Source: Acidobacteriota bacterium
GTDB lineage: Bacteria; Acidobacteriota; Thermoanaerobaculia; Multivoradales; Multivoraceae
DNA: 64,000 nucleotides
Reading direction: 5' to 3'
Assembly (NCBI GenBank): GCA_028877275.1
Contig: JAPPFP010000021.1
Location: 62,001 to 126,000 of the forward strand
In this document: in pieces, positions 52,949-60,510 of the stretch
Layout of the letters: each line of letters begins with the position of its first letter
How positions within the stretch are numbered: the first letter of the stretch is position 1
Made by a program: the position numbers and the translations under genes
Notes under the pieces: model-generated
Databases searched by the model: none
What the model saw: only the letters and a program-made list of their open reading frames with translations
Told to the model about the DNA's origin: nothing

Positions 52949-54661
52949 ATGGGCTGGCGAGGCGGTGTCCGGCGGTTGGGCGTCGTTCTTGTCGTCGTTC
53001 AGTCATTCGCTTTTCGCCCCGGCCTGGCGGCCGCCCCGGAGGACTGCGGCTTCAGCTTCTCCGAGGTGGCCGCCGAAACGGGGCTTCGCTTCCACCACGA
53101 GGCGGGCGCTGCCGGCGGGCTGCACCTGCCCGAGACGATGGGGGCCGGCGTTGCCTGGATCGACTTCGACGGAGACGGCTGGCTCGATCTCTACCTCGTG
53201 CAGTCGGGACCGTTTCCGCCGGATGGCGGCGCGGCGGCGGCTGACCGGCTGTTCCGGAACCTCGGTCCGGACGAAGCAGGGGAGTTCCGGTTCGTTTCGG
53301 CCGAAGCTGGCGAGCTTGGGCGCGGCTACGGCCAGGGCGTCGTGGCGGCCGACGTCGACGGCGACCGGAACGTCGACCTGCTCGTGTCGCACTACGGTCC
53401 GACGGTGCTACTGCGCAACGACGGCGCAGGGCAGTTCGCACCGGCGGAGACGCTCCCGGCAGCGGGCGAGGACGAGTTCTCCTGGGGCTCCTCGATGGCG
53501 CTCGCCGACGCGGACGGCGACGGCGATATCGACCTCTACGTCAGCCGCTATCTGGACTACGACCCGGAGCACGGACTGGACTGTCGCCGGGACGGGCCGG
53601 ACTCGCCGCCGGAGGTTTGCGACCCGTCGCTGTTCGTGGGCCAGCACGACCGCTACTACGTGAACCGCGGCAGCGAAGGGTTCGAGGATGAGACGGAGGC
53701 CGTCGGTCTCGGCGGCGCCGACGGCAAGGGGCTCGGCGTTCTCTTCGCCGATCTGGACTCGGACGGCTGGCCGGATCTCTACGTGGCGAACGACCTGACC
53801 CTGAACCTCCTGTACAGGAACCGGAGAGACGGCACCTTCGACGACCTGTCCCTGCTGGCGGGTGCGGCCGTCAACCGCAACGGCCGGCCGGAGGCGGGCA
53901 TGGGGCTGGTCGTGGCCGACTTCGACGTCGACGGTGACCCCGATCTGGCGGTGACCAACTTCGACGTGGAGACGAACACGCTGTATCGCAACGTCGGCCG
54001 GGCGGCCGGGATGCTGTTCGAAGACGCTTCGGCGACGACGGGCTTCGGTCAACCGTCGTTCAACCTGCTCGGGTTCGGAATCGTCGCCGAAGACTTCGAC
54101 CGCGACGGCGCTCTCGACGTGTATGTGGCGAACGGCCACATCTTCGCTTCGCCCCGGCGGGACAACACGGAGCACCGGCAGCGGAACCTCCTGTTGCGCG
54201 GCCTTGCCGACCCCGACCCCGGACGGTTCCTGGAGATTCGGTGCGCATGGACCGAGGAGGAGCCGCTGGTCAGCCGGGGCGCGGCGGCGGCGGACTTCGA
54301 CAACGACGGTGACGCCGACCTGGCGGTGACCGCGAACGACGGTCCGGCCCGGCTGTGGCGGAACGAAACGGCCGGGTCGGCGGGCGCCTCATGGCTGGGC
54401 GTCGAACTGCGCGGCCGTTCTCCGAACACGCAGGCGGTCGGCGCCGTGGCGACGCTGTCCGGAGAAGGCGGAACCACGCCGGCGCGGCGCTGGGCGATCC
54501 GCGGCGACAGCTACCAGTCGTCGAGCGGACACCGCTTGCGCTGGGCGGTTCCAGCCGGCAGCGGTCCTCTGCAGCTCGACCTCCGCTGGCCCACCGGTCA
54601 GCGCACTCGAATCGTCGATCCGCCGGCAGGCGCCTACCTCGTCGTCGAGGAACGGCCGTGA
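52949..54661 (+). CDS. exported CRTAC1-like FG-GAP/ASPIC-UnbV protein
   Basis: A 570-residue secreted protein: a signal peptide (VVLVVVQSFAFRPGLAA), then FG-GAP/VCBS repeats with calcium-binding-like loops (DFDGDGWLD, DVDGDRNVD, DADGDGDID, DLDSDGWPD, DFDVDGDPD, DFDRDGALD, DFDNDGDAD) forming a beta-propeller, and a C-terminal ASPIC/UnbV domain (GVELRGRSPNTQAVGAVATLSG, YQSSSGHRLRWAVP). The family is named after human CRTAC1. A role in adhesion or surface assembly is common but unproven. It overlaps the first M16 gene by 4 bp and is divergent from folP-folB. Confidence 0.93.
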   Translation: MGWRGGVRRLGVVLVVVQSFAFRPGLAAAPEDCGFSFSEVAAETGLRFHHEAGAAGGLHLPETMGAGVAWIDFDGDGWLDLYLVQSGPFPPDGGAAAADRLFRNLGPDEAGEFRFVSAEAGELGRGYGQGVVAADVDGDRNVDLLVSHYGPTVLLRNDGAGQFAPAETLPAAGEDEFSWGSSMALADADGDGDIDLYVSRYLDYDPEHGLDCRRDGPDSPPEVCDPSLFVGQHDRYYVNRGSEGFEDETEAVGLGGADGKGLGVLFADLDSDGWPDLYVANDLTLNLLYRNRRDGTFDDLSLLAGAAVNRNGRPEAGMGLVVADFDVDGDPDLAVTNFDVETNTLYRNVGRAAGMLFEDASATTGFGQPSFNLLGFGIVAEDFDRDGALDVYVANGHIFASPRRDNTEHRQRNLLLRGLADPDPGRFLEIRCAWTEEEPLVSRGAAAADFDNDGDADLAVTANDGPARLWRNETAGSAGASWLGVELRGRSPNTQAVGAVATLSGEGGTTPARRWAIRGDSYQSSSGHRLRWAVPAGSGPLQLDLRWPTGQRTRIVDPPAGAYLVVEERP

Positions 54662-56112
54662 CATCGCGCGGCCTCGCCGTCTTCCTCTTCGCCGCGACGT
54701 CTTCGCTCGCAGCCGCGTCGCCGTCCCTGGAACCGACCCGGTTCACCCTCGACAACGGGATGACCTTCCTGATCGTCGAACGCCCGGGCCGTCCCCTGGT
54801 GTCCGCCGTCTGGGCGGTGCGCGGCGGCTCGGCATCGGATCCACCCGGTCGTCGCGGTCTGGCCCACGTCGTGGAGCATCTGCTGTACGGCGGCAGCCGG
54901 ACGATCGGCACCCGTGACTGGGAGGAGGAAGCGCCGTTGCTCCGGCGCTGGGAGCGTCTGTACGAGCAGTCCGTCCGGCGCGGCGCGGCGGCATCCGGTC
55001 TGGACCGGGTTGAGCAGCGCCTGACAGCCCTTCAACGGAGCGGCGCCTACGCCGGCGTCTACGCCCGGGCGGGTGCCCTCGGCATCGACGCGTTCACCCG
55101 CCACGACTCGACGACGTTCCAGACGCTGCTCCCGAAGGAGAAGATCGAGCTCTGGTTCTGGATGGAGTCCGATCGTCTGCTCGAACCGGTGTTCCGGGGC
55201 TTCCGGCGGGAGCTGGCGGTGGTCGAGCAGGAGCGCCGCCAGCGGATCGACTCGAGCCCGGCCGGTACCTGGTTCGAGCTGTTCGACGCCGCCTACTGGG
55301 GTGCCGGGCACCCGTACGCCCACTCGCCAGGCGGCGAACGGCTCGAGGTCGCGCGCCTGCTTCCGGCGGACGCGCGTTCCCACTTCGAGGCCCTCTACCG
55401 GCCCGATCGGCTGGTCGCGGTACTGGTGGGCGACGTGTCTCCCGCGAGAGCGCGGGAACTTGCGAAACGGTACTTCGGCAGGCTGAAACGTCCCGGTCGT
55501 CGCGAGGCAGACCCGGCGGAGAACACAGTCGCTCCCACGCCGGCCCTCGAGTCACTGGAAGGTCTCTGCGACTGCCCGAGCCAGGTCGAGATCCGGTACC
55601 GCACCGTGCCCTTCGCGGCGGCCGGCGACGCAGTGGCTCTCGACGTTCTGGCCGGCCTTCTGAACAGCCGCTCCGGGAGGCTGTACAGGGACCTGGTCGT
55701 GGGCGAGGACCGGGTCGCCTTCGCGGCGTCGGCGGAGCACGTGTCCCGACAGCTCGACGGGTACTTCGCCGTCCGGATCGAGGCCGGGGAGGGTGTGGAA
55801 CTTCCGGAGTTGACCCCTGCCTGGGATGGGCTGCTCGAGAGGATCCTTGCCGGCGGTGCCGTCGACCGCGAGCTCGACCGGGTCCGCAGGCAGCTTCTGA
55901 CCGATTCCTGGCGGCAGCTCGAACAGGACGCCGGAGTGGCGCACCGGCTCGCTGCCGCCGAAGTACTTGGCGGCTGGCGACAGTTGACGGAGTGGCTGGA
56001 CGCCGCGGCCGGCGTCTCCGCCTCTGATCTGGAACGGGTGATCGATCGTTACCTCGTGACGGCTGATCGGGCGGTCCTGTCCCTGACCCGCTCGGGGGAC
56101 GCTGGACGGTGA
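54658..56112 (+). CDS. exported M16-family zinc peptidase
   Basis: A 484-residue protein: a signal peptide (LAVFLFAATSSLAAAS), then an M16 (pitrilysin-type) fold. The inverted zinc motif is HVVEH (His70, Glu73, His74) in RRGLAHVVEHLLYGG, as in active catalytic subunits. An insertion of about 60 residues after this motif (RRWERLYEQSVRRGAAASGLDRV) is longer than in typical M16B enzymes. The GTG start overlaps the CRTAC1-like gene and the next gene begins inside its stop, both by 4 bp. It probably works as a heterodimer with the following protein. Confidence 0.93.
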   Translation: MTSRGLAVFLFAATSSLAAASPSLEPTRFTLDNGMTFLIVERPGRPLVSAVWAVRGGSASDPPGRRGLAHVVEHLLYGGSRTIGTRDWEEEAPLLRRWERLYEQSVRRGAAASGLDRVEQRLTALQRSGAYAGVYARAGALGIDAFTRHDSTTFQTLLPKEKIELWFWMESDRLLEPVFRGFRRELAVVEQERRQRIDSSPAGTWFELFDAAYWGAGHPYAHSPGGERLEVARLLPADARSHFEALYRPDRLVAVLVGDVSPARARELAKRYFGRLKRPGRREADPAENTVAPTPALESLEGLCDCPSQVEIRYRTVPFAAAGDAVALDVLAGLLNSRSGRLYRDLVVGEDRVAFAASAEHVSRQLDGYFAVRIEAGEGVELPELTPAWDGLLERILAGGAVDRELDRVRRQLLTDSWRQLEQDAGVAHRLAAAEVLGGWRQLTEWLDAAAGVSASDLERVIDRYLVTADRAVLSLTRSGDAGR

Positions 56113-57626
56113 GCAGGGTGCTCGCGCTCGCGCTTCTCGCGGCGGTGCCGTTCCCCGGGTCCGTCACGGCCCAGGCGATTCCGGAGCGGCCGGAGGACCT
56201 GCGGTTCCCACCGTCGGTCTTCGAGCCGCCTCCGGTTTCCGGGTTGCGTTTCGAACTCGGGAACGGCCTGCCGGTCTATGTCGTGCCCGACCGCGGCCTG
56301 CCGCTTGTCGATGTCGTCGTGGCGCTCCCGGTCGGCGACCGGAACGAGGCGCCGGGCGAGGATGGCCTGGCCTCGATGACGGCGGCGATGGCGCGGCGCG
56401 GCGGCGCCGGCGAGTCTGGTCCCGACGAGCTCGACGACGAGATCGACGCCCTGGGCGCCCGCATCCAGGCGAGCAGTTCCTGGGGGCGCACGGTCCTGGT
56501 GCTCGACTCGGGTTCCGAGTCGCTGGACCGGGGGTTGGAGTTGCTGGCGTCGATCGTCTTCGAACCGCGCTTCGACGAAGCGCGGTTGGAGCAGGCGAAG
56601 GAGAACCTCCGCGTCCGCCTCCTGGCGGAGGCCGACGACCCGCGCGCGGTTCTCGAACGGGAGTGGCTGCGTCTGGTTCACGGGCCCGCTTCCCCGCGGA
56701 GCCGCCGCTTGACGCAGTCGTCGATCGCGGCGTTCGATCGCGATGCCCTTGCCCGCTTCCACCGGCGGCACTGGAGTTCAAGGGGAGCGGTGATCGCCGC
56801 TTCGGGCGACGTCGAGGCCGAGTCGCTGGTGGCGCGCCTCGACGAGCTGTTCGGCGGTTGGGAACCACCGCCACCGGAAGCGGGCGAGGACGCGAAGGGG
56901 CTGACGCAAGGGTTGCCCGTGGAGTCCGCCGAGCCGGCGGCGCCCGCCGCCGTTTCGCCGGGCTGGTGGACGATCGATCGACCCGGCACGCAGGCCGCGC
57001 TCGCGTTCGGCCACCGTGGCGCGCTGTTCGATTCGTGGGACGACCCCGGTCGCTGGGCCCTGATGCTCCTGGCCGAGATCCTGGACGGCCCGGGCGCGGT
57101 CTCCCGGTTGCGCTCGCGGCTGCAGCTCGAAGAGGGACTCACCTACCGGGTGCTCACTCACTTCAGTCTCGATGTCGTGACGGCCGCGACGGAATCCGAG
57201 CGCGATCGCGGCATGGGGGAGTTCCGCGTCTTCCTGGAGACGGCGCCCGAATCGGCCGCGACGGCCGCCGCCGTGGTGCTCGAAGAGCTCCGTCGGCTGC
57301 TGGGTGACGAGGTGCCGGAGAACGAGATCGCCACCGCCAGGCAGTCTCTTCTCGCCCGCCTGCCGCTGCTGTTCGACCGTGCGGAGGCCATCGCCGGCCG
57401 TTACGCGGAGGACGAGCTGCTTGGTCGCCCTCACGAGTACTGGGCGGTGTATCGCGAGCGGCTTCTCGCGGTGACCGCCGCGGACATCAGGGAGGCGGCT
57501 CGCCGGTTTCTCGAACCGGAGGAATCGGTGTTGCTGGTGATCGGTGGCCGGAAGGCGGCGAGCCGCGACCCGGGTTTCGACGAGTTGCGCGACGCGCTCG
57601 GCGACCCTCGTCCGGCGTCGGGATAG
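56109..57626 (+). CDS. M16-family subunit lacking the zinc motif
   Basis: A 505-residue exported M16-fold protein. The signal sequence is LALALLAAVPFPGSVTAQ. The place of the HxxEH motif reads GLASMTAAMARRGG, so zinc ligands are missing. The rest of the fold (FELGNGLPVYVVPDRGLPLVDVVVALPVG, then EEGLTYRVLTHFSLD and RQSLLARLPLLFD) is kept. In bacterial M16B pairs such a non-catalytic partner binds substrate and completes the active enzyme. The GTG overlaps the previous stop as GTGA. Confidence 0.92.
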   Translation: MSRVLALALLAAVPFPGSVTAQAIPERPEDLRFPPSVFEPPPVSGLRFELGNGLPVYVVPDRGLPLVDVVVALPVGDRNEAPGEDGLASMTAAMARRGGAGESGPDELDDEIDALGARIQASSSWGRTVLVLDSGSESLDRGLELLASIVFEPRFDEARLEQAKENLRVRLLAEADDPRAVLEREWLRLVHGPASPRSRRLTQSSIAAFDRDALARFHRRHWSSRGAVIAASGDVEAESLVARLDELFGGWEPPPPEAGEDAKGLTQGLPVESAEPAAPAAVSPGWWTIDRPGTQAALAFGHRGALFDSWDDPGRWALMLLAEILDGPGAVSRLRSRLQLEEGLTYRVLTHFSLDVVTAATESERDRGMGEFRVFLETAPESAATAAAVVLEELRRLLGDEVPENEIATARQSLLARLPLLFDRAEAIAGRYAEDELLGRPHEYWAVYRERLLAVTAADIREAARRFLEPEESVLLVIGGRKAASRDPGFDELRDALGDPRPASG

Positions 57627-57687
57627 CCTTGCCGTGGACGGACGGCCGGGAAGGCCGGACAGACGGTCTGGAGGAGGAGGAGTCTCA

Positions 57688-60438
57688 GTGTTTCTGATGA
57701 AGTCGAGGACTGGCGTACGCCGGTTCAGGCGGGACGGTCTGGCGTGTCACCGTCTACTGCCGGGTGTGTTTCTGCTGCTCGTCGGCGGCGGTGCTCAAGG
57801 TCAGCAGTTCGCGAGCCTCGCGTCCGCCGCTGACGACCGGAGCGCCGCGGCTCGTGCGGGGGGAACGCCGATCGTGGTCGATCGCGACCTGGTGCGGTCC
57901 GGCCCCCGGCGGCTGGAGTTGCAGGGAACGGACGCCCGGATTCTGGTCGCCGAACGCAGCGTGTTCGAGGATCGGGGAGACGGCAATGTGATGTGGGCGG
58001 GCCGGTTCCCGGGCGCGAACTACGACAGCGTCGTGCTGACGGTTCAGGACGGGCACCTCCAGGGGATGTTCGGCGAGCCGGGCAGGGCCGCTCACTGGAT
58101 TCGCTCCGGCCGGGACGGCAGGGGCCTGCTCGATCAGCCCGTCGGCGGTGGACCTGTCGAGTTCTGCGGGGGCGGTCTTGGTCCTGAGGAGGGCGCGGTA
58201 CCGGCGGTGGTCGAGACGCCGAGTACTGATCGGCCGGTTCGCGTATCGAGCGCGTCGAACCATGATCGGTTGGACATCCTTGTGGTCTACACCGTACGTG
58301 CGGCGCTGGCCTGGGACCAGTTCGGCTACGGCACGCCGCGGGCGTCTGTCCAGGCGGCAATGGACTTTCTGAACCTGGTGTTGCGGAACAACGACATGCC
58401 CGTCAGAGCCCACCTGGTTCACCTGGCCGAGGCGCCCGCGGCGCTCGTTGGTCCCCAGAGCGTTTCGGGACGCCTTCGGCAGCTCAGGGAGATTGCGGAG
58501 TTGCGGTTCAAGTACCAAGCCGACATGTACCACCTGTTTACCGGCGAAACGTCCCGGTCACTTGGATACTGCGGTATCGCGCGGTTGCTCAGGCGCGTCG
58601 AGGAACGAAGCGGTACGTTCTCGGACGCCTACGGCGTGACCTCCGCGGCCTGCAGCTTTCCTGCGCAAGAGGGGGCCTATCCGTACTTCGGCCAGGTCTT
58701 TGCCCACGAGATCGGTCACAACCTGGGCGCCAATCACGATCCGGCGAACACGAACCAGACTCAGGACACTGCGGTGAGACCCTGGGCTTTCGGACACGTC
58801 GACATCAGCGTCGCACCGACGGTCGAGACGATCATGAGCTACCGGAGCTACCAGCCGCGTCAGTGGGTGCCGTTCTTCTCTTCGGTGCGGATCACGCCGA
58901 ACGGTTGGACGATCGGCAGGGAAGGCGCGAGGGAGAACGAGCGCGCTCTCTACGACACCGTGCCTCTTGCCGTCCAGTACAGCGACAAGATGCCGGATCC
59001 GGCCGCCCTGCCCGAGTCGCCAAGTTGGGTGCCAGCGGCCCCGGCGGAGTTGACGGTCAAGTCCACGAGCAGGACGAGCGCTCGACTGGAATGGGAAGAC
59101 CGGTCGGACGACGAACTCGGCTTCCGGATCCATGCCAGGACAGGTGGCGACATCTGGAGGATCGTGGAGACGGTGACGGCCGACCGGGAGTTCGTAGAAG
59201 TCACCGGTCTGAAGCCGGAAGGCCGCTACACGTTCCGGGTGCGCGCCCACCACGACCTGGGCGGATCCGACAGCGACCTAGTCACCGTCACCCTACGCTC
59301 CGGCGGCGACGGCCCCGGTCCCGGCCCGGGGGGGATCAGCGTGCCGGACGACATCACGGCGACGGTCAGCGGTGCCACTGCGGTCGAGTTGGGATGGTCA
59401 GGCGCCCCCAACGGCACGGTCGAGATCGAGGCGCGGTCCTGGAAGGAAGGGTGGCGCAACGTGGCCTCGACCGATGCCGCGGCGGGTCGGGTGACGGTGG
59501 AGGGCCTCGACGCGGAGGCGCCCTACACCTTCCGGCTCCGCCTGCGCGCAACCAGCGGCAAGGTCTCCTCCTGGTCGGACGAAGTCAACGTGACGACCGG
59601 CGACGTGTCCGGCCCCTGCCGGTCAGGGGGCCAGTACCTGTGCCTGTCGCAAGGCCGCTTCGAGATCCAGGTGCACTGGAAGGACCACAACCGCGAGGGC
59701 GTCTACGGGAACGGGACAGCCGTGCCAATCGATGTCTCGGACGAGTCCGGGATGTTCTGGTTCTTCAGCAGTTCGAACATCGAACTGGTGGTCAAGACGC
59801 TGGATGGCCGCGGAGTCAACGGTCACTACTGGGTGTTCTTCGGCGCCCTTTCGGATGTCGAGTACTGGGTCACCGTGCGCGACACCGCAGGCGTCGGCCG
59901 CCGGACGTACCACAACCCGCCGACCGAGAACTGCGGCCAGTCCGACATCACGGCGTTCGTTCCGGCGTCGGCGTCGGCGTCCGGCAGTTCCGATGGGGCG
60001 GCCGGGAAGGCCGGAGCCGACCTGATCGCGATGAAGGCGGTTCCGATCGAGCTTCCTGGTGTCACCCTGGCCCAGGAAGGCGCCGGCACCTGCGAACCGG
60101 GGGCGGACAGGTTGTGCCTGCACGACGGCCGCTTCTCGGTGGAAGTCGAGTTCGCCGATCCGAACGTGAACGAGAAGAAGGCCGGCCAGGTCGTGTCGTC
60201 GCTGACAACGAGGGAGACCGGGTTCTTCTGGTTCTTCAGCCCGACCAACGTGGAGCTGGCGGCGAAGGTGCTGGACGGCCGCGCTCTGACGGGCAAGTAC
60301 TGGTTCCTTTACGGCGGCCTCTCGGACGTGGAGTACACCATCACGCTGACGGACACGGTGACGGGGGAGCCGGTGACCTACGTCAACGAAGCGGGAAGCC
60401 TCTGCGGCGGCATCGACACCAGAGCGCTGCCTCGCTAG
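57688..60438 (+). CDS. secreted zinc metalloprotease with two FnIII domains and two C-terminal repeats
   Basis: A 916-residue secreted protein: a signal peptide (LLPGVFLLLVGGGAQGQQ), a propeptide-like region (about 30-200), and an M12/reprolysin-like zinc-protease domain with HEIGHNLGANHD at residue 340 and a Met-turn region IMSYRSYQ. Fibronectin type III domains lie at about 450-541 and 551-641. Two copies of a domain with cysteine borders and GMFWFFSSSNIELVVKTLDGRG or GFFWFFSPTNVELAAKVLDGRA lie at about 645-760 and 801-911. GTG 57688 has GGAGGAGG seven bases upstream. The neighbour at 60511 is a paralogue. Confidence 0.92.
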   Translation: MFLMKSRTGVRRFRRDGLACHRLLPGVFLLLVGGGAQGQQFASLASAADDRSAAARAGGTPIVVDRDLVRSGPRRLELQGTDARILVAERSVFEDRGDGNVMWAGRFPGANYDSVVLTVQDGHLQGMFGEPGRAAHWIRSGRDGRGLLDQPVGGGPVEFCGGGLGPEEGAVPAVVETPSTDRPVRVSSASNHDRLDILVVYTVRAALAWDQFGYGTPRASVQAAMDFLNLVLRNNDMPVRAHLVHLAEAPAALVGPQSVSGRLRQLREIAELRFKYQADMYHLFTGETSRSLGYCGIARLLRRVEERSGTFSDAYGVTSAACSFPAQEGAYPYFGQVFAHEIGHNLGANHDPANTNQTQDTAVRPWAFGHVDISVAPTVETIMSYRSYQPRQWVPFFSSVRITPNGWTIGREGARENERALYDTVPLAVQYSDKMPDPAALPESPSWVPAAPAELTVKSTSRTSARLEWEDRSDDELGFRIHARTGGDIWRIVETVTADREFVEVTGLKPEGRYTFRVRAHHDLGGSDSDLVTVTLRSGGDGPGPGPGGISVPDDITATVSGATAVELGWSGAPNGTVEIEARSWKEGWRNVASTDAAAGRVTVEGLDAEAPYTFRLRLRATSGKVSSWSDEVNVTTGDVSGPCRSGGQYLCLSQGRFEIQVHWKDHNREGVYGNGTAVPIDVSDESGMFWFFSSSNIELVVKTLDGRGVNGHYWVFFGALSDVEYWVTVRDTAGVGRRTYHNPPTENCGQSDITAFVPASASASGSSDGAAGKAGADLIAMKAVPIELPGVTLAQEGAGTCEPGADRLCLHDGRFSVEVEFADPNVNEKKAGQVVSSLTTRETGFFWFFSPTNVELAAKVLDGRALTGKYWFLYGGLSDVEYTITLTDTVTGEPVTYVNEAGSLCGGIDTRALPR

Positions 60439-60456
60439 GAAAGCACTCACCTTCTA

Positions 60457-60468
60457 CCGACCGGTCGG
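60457..60468. promoter_or_regulatory. perfect palindrome CCGACCGGTCGG before the second metalloprotease
   Basis: The 12-bp perfect palindrome (14 bp with the flanking A residues) lies in the 72-bp gap between the two metalloprotease genes, 42 bp before the ATG. It shares ACCGACCGG with the site at 33146. It could be a TetR-type operator, or a short structure in the leader. No regulator is adjacent. Confidence 0.3.
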
Positions 60469-60510
60469 ACATCATGACGCTCTTGAGGCGGAGGTCTATA
60501 CTGATTCGCC

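Noticed and set aside
57630..57670. Apparent inverted repeat GGACGGACGG/GCCGGACAGACGG before the first metalloprotease
   Set aside because: On inspection the arms are direct and imperfect, not complementary.
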